This document shows, piece by piece, positions 40,176 to 53,995 of a DNA stretch of 64,000 nucleotides (the stretch's first letter is position 1; the number at the start of each line of letters is the position of its first letter). The notes beneath the pieces were generated by a model, which saw nothing but the letters and a program-made list of their open reading frames with translations, made no database searches and was not told the DNA's origin. This DNA is from Cavia porcellus (lineage: Eukaryota > Chordata > Mammalia > Rodentia > Caviidae), in contig NW_026947546.1 of NCBI RefSeq assembly GCF_034190915.1, positions 992,001 to 1,056,000 on the forward strand. Reading direction: 5' to 3'. The translations under genes were made by a program, and so were the position numbers.

Positions 40176-43100
40176 CAGAATCCTATCCTACATTGCCACT
40201 GCATGTTCCCTGACCTCCCCATGCTGACCACCCCGCGGGGCTTTTCTCCATCCTATATTGCCACTCACTGCCTTTCCTAATTCAGACCCTCCGATTCGCA
40301 CCACCCCGTGATGTTTTTCTCACTCCTATTTGTGAATGTAATGTAACACACACCCATAAAATGCGCACAACCCCGTGATGTTTTTCTCACTCCTACTAGT
40401 GAATGTAATGTAACACACACCCATACAATGCGCACCACCCCGTGATGTTTTTCTCACTCCTACTAGTGAATGTAATGTAACACACACCCATACAATGCGC
40501 ACCACCCCGTGATGTTTTTCTCACTCCTACTTGTGAATCTAATGTAACACACACCCATACAATGCGCACCACCCCGTGATGTTTTTCTCACTCCTACTAG
40601 TGAATGTAATGTAACACACACCCATACAATGCGCACCATCCCGTGATGTTTTCTCACTCCTATTAGTGAATGTAATGTAAAACACACCTATACAATGCGC
40701 ACCACCCCGTGATGTTTTTCTCACTCCTACTAGTGAATCTAATGTAACACACACCCATACAATGCGCAGCACCCCGCGATGTTTTTCAGAAACCTATCCT
40801 ATATTGCCTCTGCATGTTCCCTGACCTCCCCATGCTGACCACCCCGCGGTGCTTTTCTCCAACCTAAATTGCCACTCACTGCCTATCCTAATTCAGACCC
40901 TCCGATTCACACCACCCCGTGATGTTTTTCACACTCCTAGTAGTGAATGTAATGTAACACACACCCATACAATGTGCACCACCCCGTGATGTTTTTCTGA
41001 CTCCTACGAGTGAATGTAATGTAACACACACCCATACAATGCGCACCACCCCGAGATGTTTTTCTCACTCCTACTAGTGAATGTAATGTAACACACACCC
41101 ATACAATGCGCACCACCCCTTGATGTTTTTCTCACTCCTACGAGTGAATGTAATGTAACACACACCCATACAATGCGCACCACACCGTGATATTTTTCTC
41201 ACTCCTACTAGTGAATGTAATGTAACACACACCCATACAATGCGCACCACCCCGTGATGTTTTTCTCACTCCTACTAGTGAATCTAATGTAACAGACACC
41301 CATAAAATGCGCACCACCCCGCGATGTTTTTCAGCATCCTATCCTACATTGCCACTGCATGTTCCCTGACCTCCCCATGCTGACCACCCCGCGGGGCTTT
41401 TCTCCATCCTACATTGCCACTCACTGCCTTTCCTAATTCAGACCCTCCGATTCACACCACCCCGTGATGTTTTTCTCACTCCTATTAGTGAATGTAATGT
41501 AACACAGACCCATACAATGCGCACCACCCCGAGATGTTTTTCTCACTCCTACTAGTGAATGTAATGTAACACACACCCATACAATGCGCATCACCCCGTG
41601 ATGTTTTTCTCACTCCTACTAGTGAATGTAATGTAACGCACACCCATACAATGCGCACCACCCCGTGATGTTTTTCTGACTCCTACTAGTGAATGTAATG
41701 TAACACACACCCATACAATGCGCACCACCGCGTGATGTTTTTCTGACTCCTACTAGTGAATGTAATGTAACACACACCCATACAATGCGCACCACCCCGT
41801 GATGTTTTTCTCACTCCTACTAGTGAATGTAATGTAACACACACCCATACAATGCGCACCACCCCGTGATGTTTTTCTGACTCCTACTAGTGAATGTAAT
41901 GTAACACACACCCATACAATGCGCACCACCCCGTGATGTTTTTCTCACTCCTACTAGTGAATGTAATGTAACACACACCCATACAATGCAAACCACCCCG
42001 TGATGTTTTTCTCACTCCTACTAGTGAATCTAATGTAACACACACCCATACAATGCGCACCACCCCGTGATATTTTTCTCACTCCTACGAGTGAATGTAA
42101 TGTAACACACACCCATACAATGCGCACCACCCCGTGATGTTTTACTCACTCCTACTAGTGAATGTAATGTAACACACACCCATACAATGCGCACCACCCC
42201 GTGATGTTTTTCTCACTCCTACTAGTGAATGTAATATAACACACACCCATACAATGCGCACCACCCCGTGATGTTTTTCTCACTGCTCCTAGTGAATGTA
42301 ATGTAACACACACCCATACAATGCGCACCACCCCGTGATGTTTTCTCACTCCTACTAGTGAATGTAATGTAACACACACCCATACAATGCGCACCACCCC
42401 GTGATGTTTTTCTCACTCCTACTAGTGAATCTAATGTAACACACACCCATGCAATGCGCACCACCCCGTGATGTTTTTCTCACTCCTACTAGTGAATGTA
42501 ATGTAACACACACCCATACAATGCGCACCACCCCGTGATGTTTTTTTCACTCCTATTAGTGAATGTAATGTAAAACACACCCATACAATGCTCACCACCC
42601 CGTGATGTTTTTCTCACTCCTACTAGTGAATCTAATGTAACACACACCCATACAATGCGCACCACCCCGCGATGTTTTTCAGAAACCTATCCTACATTGC
42701 CACTGCATGTTCCCTGACGTCCCCATGCTGACCACCCCGCGGTGCTTTTCTCCATCCTACATTGCAACTCACTGCCTATCCTATTTCAGACCCTCCGATT
42801 CACACCAACCCGTGATGTTTTTCTCACTCCTAGTAGTGAATGTAATGTAACACACACCCATACAATGCGCACCACCCCGTGATGTTTTTCTCACTCCTAC
42901 TACTGAATGTAATGTAACACACACCCATACAATGCGCACCACCCCGTGATGTCTTTCTCACTCCTACTAGTGAATGTAATGTAACACACACCCATACAAT
43001 GGGCACCACCCCGTGATGTTTTTCTCACTCCTACTAGTGAATCTACTGTAACACACACCCATGCAATGCACACCACCCCGTGATGTTTTTCTCACTCCTA

Positions 43101-45921
43101 CTAGTGAATGTAATGTAACACACACCCATACAATGCGCACCACACCGTGATGTTTTTCTCACTCCTACTAGTGAATGTAATGTAACACACACCCATACAA
43201 TGCGTACCACCCCGTGATGTTTTTCTCACTCCTACTAGTGAATCTAATGTAACACACACCCATACAATGCGCACCACCGCGTGATGTTTTTCTCACTCCT
43301 ACTAGTGAATCTAATGTAACACACATCCATACAATGCGCACCACCCCGTGATGTTTTTCTCACTCCTACTAGTGAATCTAATGTAACACACATACATACA
43401 ATGCGCACCACCCCGTGATGTTTTTCTCACTCCTACTAGTGAATGTAATGTAACACACACCCATACAATGCGCACCACCCCGTGATGTTTTTCTCACTCC
43501 TACGAGTGAATGTAATGTAACACACACCCATACAATGCGCACCACCCCGTGATGTTTTTCGCACTCCTACGAGTGAATGTAATGTAACACACACCCATAC
43601 AATGCGCACCACCCCGTGATGTTTTTCTCACTCCTACTAGTGAATGTAATGTAACACAAACCCATACAATGCGCACCACCCCGTGATGTTTGTCTCACTC
43701 CTACTAGTGAATCTAATGTAACACACACCCATACAATGCGCACCACCCCGCGATGTTTTTCAGAATCTTATCCTACATTGCCACTGCATGTTCCCTGACC
43801 TCCCCATGGTGACCACCCCACGGGACTTTTCTCCATCCTACATTGCCACTCACTGCCTTTCCTAATTCAGACCCTCCGATTCACACCACCCCGTGATGTT
43901 TTTCTCACTCCTATTAGTGAATGCAATGTAACACACACACATACAATGCGCACCACCCCGTGATGTTTTTCTCACTCCTACGAGTGAATATAATGTAACA
44001 CACACCCATACAATGCGCCCCACCCCGTGATGTTTTTCTCACTATTACGAGTGAATGTAATGTAACACACACCCATAAAATGCGCACCACCCCGTGATGT
44101 TTTTCTCACTCCTACTAGTGAATGTAATGTAACACACACCCATACAATGCGCACCACCCCTTGATGTTTTTCTCACTCCTACTAGTGAATGTAATGTAAC
44201 ACACACCCATACAATGCGCACCACCCCGTGATGTTTTTCTCACTCCTACTAGTGAATCTAATGTAACACACACCCATACAATGCGCACCACCCCGTGATG
44301 TTTTTCTCACTCCTATTAGTGAATGTAATGTAACACACACCCATACAATGCGCACCACTACGTGATGTTTTTCTCACTCCTACTAGTGAATCTAATGTAA
44401 CACACACCCATACAATGCACACCACCCCGTGATGTTTTTATCACTCCTACTAGTGAATGTAATGTAACACACACCCATACAATGCGCACCACCCCGTGAT
44501 GTTTTTCTCACTCCTACTAGTGAATCTAATGTAACACACACCCATACAATGCCTACCACCCCGTGATGTTTTTCTCACTCCTACTAGTGAATCTAATGTA
44601 ACACACACCCATACAATGCGCACCACCGCGTGATGTTTTTCTCACTCCTACTAGTGAATCTAATGTAACACACACCCATACAATGCGCACCACCCCGTGA
44701 TGTTTTTCTCACTCCTATTCGTGAATGTAATGTAACACACACCCATACAATGCGCACCACCCCGTGATGTTTTTCTCACTCCTACTAGTGAATGTAATGT
44801 AACACACACCCATACAATGCGCACCACCCCGTGATGTTTTTCTCACTCCTACTAGTGAATGTAATGTAACACACACCCATACAATGCGCACCACCCCGTG
44901 ATGTTTTTCTCACTCCTACTAGTGAATCTAATGTAACACACACCCATACAATACGCACCACCCCGCGATGTTTTTCAGAAACCTATCCTACATTGGCATT
45001 GCATGTTCCCTGACCTCCCCATGCTGACCACCCCGCGGTGCTTTTCTCCATCCTACATTGCCACTCACTGCCTATCCTAATTCAGACCCTCCGATTCACA
45101 CCAACCCGTGATGTTTTTCTCACTCCTAGTAGTGAATGTAATGTAACACACACCCATACAATGCGCACCACCCCGTGATGTTTTTCTCACTCCTACTAGT
45201 GAATGTAATGTAACACACACCCATACAATGCGCACCACCCCGTGATGTTTTTCTCACTCCTACTACTGAATGTAATGTAACACACACCCATACAATGGGC
45301 ACCACCCCGTGATGTTTTTCTCACTCCTACTAGTGAATCTAATGTAACACACACCCATACAATGCGCACCACCCCGTGATGTTTTTCTCACTCCTACTAG
45401 TGAATGTAATGTAACACACACACATACAATGCGCACCACCCTGTGATGTTTTTCTCACTCCTACGAGTGAATATAATGTAACACACACCCATACAATGCG
45501 CCCCACCCCGTGATGTTTTTCTCAGTATTACGAGTGAATGTAATGTAACACACACCCATACAATGCGCACCACTCCGTCATGTTTTCTCACTCCTACTAG
45601 TGAATGTAATGTAACACACACCCATACAATGCGCACCACCCCGTGATGTTTTTCTCACTCCTACTAGTGAATCTAATGTGACACACACCCATAAAATGCG
45701 CACCACCCTGTGATGTTTTTCTCACTCCTATTAGTGAATGTAATGTAACACACACCCATACAATGCGCACCACCCCGTGATGATTTTCTCACTCCTACTA
45801 GTGAATGTAATGTAACACACACCCATACAATGCGCACCACCCCGTGATGTTTTTCTCACTCCTACTAGTGAATCTAATGTAACACACACCCATACAATGC
45901 GCACCACCCCGCGATGTTTTT
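40176..45921. repeat. Domain 4: transition zone, all insert types
   Basis: Insert start (type), then M count: 40176(I)7, 40787(II)6, 41332(I)18, 42680(III)14, 43761(IV)16, 44976(III)12. Type I reappears here. The first three inserts foreshadow the I-7-II-6-I cassette of domain 5, and the next three resemble domain 3. Scattered single changes look more frequent than on either side (CAGCATCC at 41332, CACTACGTG near 44349, CCTACCACC near 44562), as expected of a boundary that is homogenised less. That comparison is by eye only. Confidence 0.88.
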
Positions 45922-48504
45922 CAGAATCCTATCCTACATTGCCACTGCATGTTCCCTGACCTCCCCATGCTGACCACCCCGCGGGGCTTTTCTCCATCCT
46001 ATATTGCCACTCACTGCCTTTCCTAATTCAGACCCTCCGATTCACACCACCCCGTGATGTTTTTCTCACTCCTATTCGTGAATGTAATGTAACACACACC
46101 CATAAAATGCGCACCACCCCGTGATGTTTTTCTCATTCCTACTAGTGAATGTAATGTAACACACACCCATACAATGCGCACCACCCCGTGATGTTTTTCT
46201 CACTCCTACTAGTGAATGTAATGTAACATACACCCATACAATGCGCACCACCCCGTGATGTTTTTCTCACTCCTACTTGTGAATCTAATGTAACACACAC
46301 CCATACAATGCGCACCACCCCGTGATGTTTTTCTCACTCCTACTAGTGAATGTAATGTAACACACACCCATACAATGCGCACCACCCCGTGATGTTTTCT
46401 CACTCCTATTAGTGAATGTAATGTAAAACACACCTATACAATGCGCACCACCCCGTGATGTTTTTCTCACTCCTACTCGTGAATCTAATGTAACACACAC
46501 CCATACAATGCGCACCACCCCGCGATGTTTTTCAGAAACCTATCCTACATTGCCACTGCATGTTCCCTGACCTCCCCATGCTGACCACCCCGCGGTGCTT
46601 TTCTCCAACCTAAATTGCCACTCACTGCCTATCCTAATTCAGACCCTCCGATTCACACCACCCCGTGATGTTTTTCACACTCCTAGTAGTGAATGTAATG
46701 TAACACACACCCATACAATGCGCACCACCCCGTGATGTTTTTCTGACTCCTACGAGTGAATGTAATGTAACACACACACATACAATGCGCACCACCCCCC
46801 CGTGATGTTTTTCTCACTCCTACTAGTGAATGTAATGTAACACACACCCATACAATGCGCACCACCCCGTGATGTTTTTCTCACTCCTACGAGTGAATGT
46901 AATGTAACACACACCCATACAATGCGCACCACCCCGTGATGTTTTTCTCACTCCTACTAGTGAATGTAATGTAACACACACCCATACAATGCGCACCACC
47001 CCGTGATGTTTTTCTCACTCCTACTAGTGAATCTAATGTAACACACACCCATACAATGCGCACCACCCCGCGATGTTTTTCAGAATCCTATCCTACATTG
47101 CCACTGCATGTTCCCTGACCTCCCCATGCTGACCACCCCGCGGGGCTTTTCTCCACCCTACATTGCCACTCACTGCCTTTCCTAATTCAGACCCTCCGAT
47201 TCACACCACCCCATGATGTTTTTCTCACTCCTATTAGTGAATGTAATGTAACACAGACCCATACAATGCGCACCACCCCGAGATGTTTTTCTCACTCCTA
47301 CTAGTCAATGTAATGTAACACACACCCATACAATGCGCATCACCCCGTGATGTTTTTCTCACTCCTACTAGTGAATGTAATGTAACACACACCCATACAA
47401 TGCGCACCACCCCGTGATGTTTTTCTGACTCCTACTAGTGAACGTAATGTAACACACACCCATACAATGCGCACCACCCCGTGATGTTTTTCTCACTCCT
47501 ACTAGTGAATGTAATGTAACACACACCCATACAATGCGCACCACCCCGTGATGTTTTTCTCACTCCTACTAGTGAATCTAATGTAACACACACCAATACA
47601 ATGCGCACCAGCCCGTGATGTTTTTCTCACTCCTACTAGTGAATGTAATGTAACACACACCCATACAATGCGCACCACCCCGTGATGTTTGTCTCACTCC
47701 TACTAGTGAATCTAATGTAACACACACCCATACAATGCGCACCACCCCGCGATGTTTTTCAGAATCCTATCCTACATTGCCACTGCATGTTCCCTGACCT
47801 CCCCATGGTGACCCCCCCGCGGGACTTTTCTCCATCCTACCTTGCCACTCACTGCCTTTCCTAATTCAGACCCTCCAATTCACACCACCCCGTGATGTTT
47901 TTCTCACTCCTATTAGTGAATGTAATGTAACACACACACATACAATGCGCACCACCCCGTGATGTTTTTCTCACTCCTACGAGTGAATATAATGTAACAC
48001 ACACCCATACAATGCGCCCCACCCCGTGATGTTTTTCTCACTATTACGAGTGAATGTAATGTAACACACACCCATACAATGCGCACCACCCCGTGATGTT
48101 TTTCTCACTCCTACTAGTGAATGTAATGTAACACACACCCATACAATGCGCACCACCCCGTCTTGTTTTCTCACTCCTACTAGTGAATGTAATGTAACAC
48201 ACACCCATACAATGCGCACCACCCCGTGATGTTTTTCTCACTCCTACTAGTGAATCTAATGTGACACACACCCATAAAATGCGCACCACCCCGTGATGTT
48301 TTTCTCACTCCTACTAGTGAATGTAATGTAACACACACCCATACAATGCGCACCACCCCGTGATGATTTTCTCACTCCTACTAGTGAATGTAATGTAACA
48401 CACACCCATACAATGCGCACCACACCGTGATGTTTTTCTCACTCCTACTAGTGAATCTAATGTAACACACACCCATACAATGCGCACCACCCCGCGATGT
48501 TTTT
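45922..48504. repeat. Short module, 2583 bp
   Basis: Order I-7-II-6-I-8-IVb-9. The cassette I-7-II-6-I recurs at 48505 (offset 2583). The type IVb insert here has an A-to-C change giving TGACCCCCCCGCGGG. Confidence 0.88.
46743..46812. repeat. 70-bp monomer with 3 extra C
   Basis: This unit reads CACCACCCCCCCGTG instead of CACCACCCCGTG, a 3-bp gain in the C-run. The same variant occurs once after each type II insert followed by 6 monomers (near 49376, 54870, 58253 and 63343) and nowhere else I could find. It is a marker of the domain 5 cassette and explains the constant 548-bp II-to-I spacing (143 + 6x67 + 3). Confidence 0.9.
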
Positions 48505-51500
48505 CAGAATCCTATCCTACATTGCCACTGCATGTTCCCTGACCTCCCCATGCTGACCACCCCGCGGGGCTTTTCTCCATCCTACATTGCCACTCACTGC
48601 CTTTCCTAAATCAGACCCTCCGATTCACACCACCCCGTGATGTTTTTCTCACTCCTATTCGTGAATGTAATGTAAAACACACCCATAAAATGCGCACCAC
48701 CCCGTGATGTTTTTCTCATTCCTACTAGTGAATGTAATGTAACACACACCCATACAATGCGCACCACCCCGTGATGTTTTTCTCACTCCTACTAGTGAAT
48801 GTAATGTAACATACACCCATACAATGCGCACCACCCCGTGATGTTTTTCTCACTCCTACTTGTGAATCTAATGTAACACACACCCATACAATGCGCACCA
48901 CCCCGTGATGTTTTTCTCACTCCTACTAGTGAATGTAATGTAACACACACCCATACAATGCACACCACCCCGTGATGTTTTCTCACTCCTATTAGTGAAT
49001 GTAATGTAAAACACACCTATACAATGCGCACCACCCCGTGATGTTTTTCTCACTCCTACTAGTGAATCTAATGTAACACACACCCATACAATGCGCACCA
49101 CCCCGCGATGTTTTTCAGAAACCTATCCTACATTGCCACTGCATGTTCCCTGACCTCCCCATGCTGACCACCCCGCGGTGCTTTTCTCCAACCTAAATTG
49201 CCACTCACTGCCTATCCTAATTCAGACCCTCCGATTCACACCACCCCGTGATGTTTTTCACACTCCTAGTAGTGAATGTAATGTAACACACACCCATACA
49301 ATGCGCACCACCCCGTGATGTTTTTCTGACTCCTACGAGTGAATGTAATGTAACACACACACATACAATGCGCACCACCCCCCCGTGATGTTTTTCTCAC
49401 TCCTACTAGTGAATGTAATGTAACACACACCCATACAATGCGCACCACCCCGTGATGTTTTTCTCACTCCTACGAGTGAATGTAATGTAACACACACCCA
49501 TACAATGCGCACCACCCCGTGATGTTTTTCTCACTCCTACTAGTGAATGTAATGTAACACACACCCATACAATGCGCACCACCCCGTGATGTTTTTCTCA
49601 CTCCTACTAGTGAATCTAATGTAACACACACCCATACAATGCGCACCACCCCGCGATGTTTTTCAGAATCCTATCCTACATTGCCACTGCATGTTCCCTG
49701 ACCTCCCCATGCTGACCACCCCGCGGGGCTTTTCTCCACCCTACATTGCCACTCACTGCCTTTCCTAATTCAGACCCTCCGATTCACACCACCCCATGAT
49801 GTTTTTCTCACTCCTATTAGTGAATGTAATGTAACACAGACCCATACAATGCGCACCACCCCGAGATGTTTTTCTCACTCCTACTAGTGAATGTAATGTA
49901 ACACACACCCATACAATGCGCATCACCCCGTGATGTTTTTCTCACTCCTACTAGTGAATGTAATGTAACACACACCCATACAATGCGCACCACCCCGTGA
50001 TGTTTTTCTGACTCCTACTAGTGAACGTAATGTAACACACACCCATACAATGCGCACCACCCCGTGATGTTTTTCTCACTCCTACTAGTGAATGTAATGT
50101 AACACACACCCATACAATGCGCACCACCTCGTGATGTTTTTCTCACTCCTACTAGTGAATCTAATGTAACACACACCCATACAATGCGCACCAGCCCGTG
50201 ATGTTTTTCTCACTCCTACTAGTGAATCTAATGTAACACACACCCATACAATGCGCACCACCCCGTGATATTTTTCTCACTCCTACGAGTGAATGTAATG
50301 TAACACACACCCATACAATGCGCACCACCCCGTGATGTTTTACTCACTCCTGCTAGTTAATGTAATGTAACACACACCCATACAATGCAAACCACCCCGT
50401 GATGTTTTTCTCACTCCTACTAGAGAATCTAATGTAACACACACCCATACAATGCGCACCACCCCGTGATGTTTTTCTCACTCCTACTAGTGAATCTAAT
50501 GTAACACACACCCATACAATGTGCACCACCCCGTGATATTTTTCTCACTCCTACGAGTGAATGTAATGTAACACACACCCATACAATGCGCACCACCCCG
50601 TGATGTTTTACTCACTCCTGCTAGTTAATGTAATGTAACACACACCCATACAATGCAAACCACCCCGTGATGTTTTTCTCACTGCTACTAGGGAATCTAA
50701 TGTAACACACACCCATACAATGCACACCACCCCGTGATGTTTTTTTCACTCCTATTAGTGAATGTAATGTAAAACACACCCATACAATGCGCACCACCCC
50801 GCGATGTTTTTCAGAAACCTATCCTACATTGCCACTGCATGTTCCCTGACCTCCCCATGCTGACCACCCCGCGGTGCTTTTCTCCATCCTACATTGCCAC
50901 TCACTGCCTATCCTAATTCAGACCCTCCGATTCACACCAACCCGTGATGTTTTTCTCACTCCTAGTAGTGAATGTAATGTAACACACACCCATACAATGC
51001 GCACCACCCCGTGATGTTTTTCTCACTCCTACTACTGAATGTAATGTAACACACACCCATACAATGCGCACCACCCCGTGATGTCTTTCTCACTCCTACT
51101 AGTGAATGTAATGTAACACACACCCATACAATGGGCACCACCCCGTGATGTTTTTCTCACTCCTACTAGTGAATCTAATGTAACACACACCCATACAATG
51201 CGCACCACCCCGTGATGTTTTTCTCACTCCTACTAGTGAATGTAATGTAACATACACCCATACAATGCGCACCACCCCGTGATGTTTTTCTCACTCCTAC
51301 TAGTGAATGTAATGTAACACACACCAATACAATGCGCACCACCGCGTGATGTTTTTCTCACTCCTACTAGTGAATCTAATGTAACACACACCCATACAAT
51401 GCGCACCCCCCCGTGATGTTTTTCTCACTCCTACTAGTGAATGTAATGTAACACACACCCATACAATGCGCACCACCCCGTGATGTTTTTCGCACTCCTG

Positions 51501-53995
51501 CGAGTGAATGTAATGTAACACACACCCATACAATGCACACCACCCCGTGATGTTTTTCTCACTCCTACTAGTGAATGTAATGTAACACACACCCATACAA
51601 TGCGCACCACCCCGTGATGTTTGTCTCACTCCTACTAGTGAATCTAATGTAACACACACCCATACAATGCGCACCACCCCGTGATGTTTTCTCACTCCTA
51701 TTAGTGAATATAATGTAAAACACACCTATACAATGCGCAGCACCCCGTGATGTTTTTCTCACTCCTACTAGTGAATCTAATGTAACACACACCCATACAA
51801 TGCGCACCACCCCGCGATGTTTTTCAGAAACCTATCCTACATTGCCACTGCATGTTCCCTGACCTCCCCATGCTGACCACCCCGCGGTGCTTTTCTCCAA
51901 CCTAAATTGCCACTCACTGCCTATCCTAATTCAGGCCCTCCGATTCACACCACCCCGTGATGTTTTTCACACTCCTAGTAGTGAATGTAATGTAACACAC
52001 ACCCATACAATGCGCACCACCCCGTGATGTTTTTCTCACTCCTACGAGTGAATGTAATGTAACACACACCCATACAATGCGCACCACCCCGTGATGTTTT
52101 TCTCACTCCTACTAGTGAATGTAATGTAACACACACCCATACAATGCGCACCACCCCGTGATGTTTTTCTCACTCCTACTAGTGAATCTAATGTAACACA
52201 CACCCATACAATACGCACCACCCCGCGGTGTTTTTCAGAAACCTATCCTACATTGGCACTGCATGTTCCCTGACCTCCCCATGCTGACCACCCCGCGGTG
52301 CTTTTCTCCATCCTACATTGCCACTCACTGCCTATCCTAATTCAGACCCTCCGATTCACACCAACCCGTGATGTTTTTCTCACTCCTAGTAGTGAATGTA
52401 ATGTAACACACACCCATACAATGCGCACCACCCCGTGATGTTTTTCTCACTCCTACTAGTGAATGTAATGTAACACACACCCATACAATGCGCACCACCC
52501 CGTGATGTTTTTCTCACTCCTACTACTGAATGTAATGTAACACACACCCATACAATGCGCACCACCCCGTGATGTCTTTCTCACTCCTACTAGTGAATGT
52601 AATGTAACACACACCCATACAATGGGCACCACCCCGTGATGTTTTTCTCACTCCTACTAGTGAATCTAATGTAACACACACCCATACAATGCGCACCACC
52701 CCGTGATGTTTTTCTCACTCCTACTAGTGAATGTAATGTAACACACACCCATACAATGCGCACCACCCCGTGATGTTTTTTCTCACTCCTACTAGTGAAT
52801 CTAATGTAACACACACCCATACAATGCGCACCACCGCGTGATGTTTTTCTCACTCCTACTAGTGAATCTAATGTAACACACACCCATACAATGCGCACCA
52901 CCCCGTGATGTTTTTCTCACTCCGACTAGTGAATGTAATGTAACACACACCCATACAATGCGCACCACACCGTGATGTTTTTCTCACTCCTACTAGTGAA
53001 TCTAATGTAACACACACCCATACAATGCGCACCACCCCGTGATGTTTTTCTCACTCCTACTAGTGAATGTAATGTAACACACACCCATACAATGCGCACC
53101 ACCCCGTGATGTTTTTCTCACTCCTACTAGTGAATGTAATGTAACACACACCCATACAATGCGCACCACCCCGTGATGTTTGTCTCACTCCTACTAGTGA
53201 ATCTAATGTAACACACACCCATACAATGCGCACCACCCCGCGATGTTTTTCAGAATCCTATCCTACATTGCCACTGCATGTTTCCTGACCTCCCCATGGT
53301 GACCACCCCGCGGGACTTTTCTCCATCCTACATTGCCACTCACTGCCTTTCCTAATTCAGACCCTCCGATTCACACCACCCCGTGATGTTTTTCTCACTC
53401 CTATTAGTGAATGTAATGTAACACACACACATACCATGCGCACCACCCCGTGATGTTTTTCTCACTCCTACGAGTGAATATAATGTAACACACACCCATA
53501 CAATGCGCCCCACCCCGTGATGTTTTTCTCACTATTACGAGTGAATGTAATGTAACACACACCCATACAATGCGCACCACCCCGTGATGTTTTTCTCACT
53601 CCTACTAGTGAATGTAATGTAACACACACCCATACAATGCGCACCACTCCGTCATGTTTTCTCACTCCTACTAGTGAATGTAATGTAACACACACCCATA
53701 CAATGCGCACCACCCCGTGATGTTTTTCTCACTCCTACTAGTGAATCTAATGTGACACACACCCATAAAATGCGCACCACCCCGTGATGTTTTTCTCACT
53801 CCTATTAGTGAATGTAATGTAACACACACCCATACAATGCGCACCACCCCGTGATGATTTTCTCACTCCTACTAGTGAATGTAATGTAACACACACCCAT
53901 ACAATGCGCACCACCCCGTGATGTTTTTCTCACTCCTACTAGTGAATCTAATGTAACACACACCCATACAATGCGCACCACCACGCGATGTTTTT
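48505..53995. repeat. Long module, 5491 bp
   Basis: Order I-7-II-6-I-15-III-13-II-4-III-13-IVb-9. The II-4-III part (51825, 52236) corresponds to 60500 and 60911 in the next long module. The 15-monomer block holds a 268-bp duplication (CCTGCTAGTTAATG near 50351 and 50619). Confidence 0.88.
50221..50756. repeat. 268-bp (4-monomer) tandem duplication
   Basis: The monomer series GATATTTTT, CTACGAGTG, GTTTTACTC, CTGCTAGTTAATG, GCAAACC is repeated with a 268-bp (4x67) period; the TGCTAGTTAATG variant is at 50351 and 50619. The same pair is found 268 bp apart at 55775 and 56043 in the next module, so the duplication came before the module copying. Outer limits are approximate. Confidence 0.78.

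Noticed and set aside
51300..51725. 141-codon minus-strand open frame
   Set aside because: It is the same repeat peptide extended because several monomers lack the usual stop; no domain, signal or distinct composition is present.
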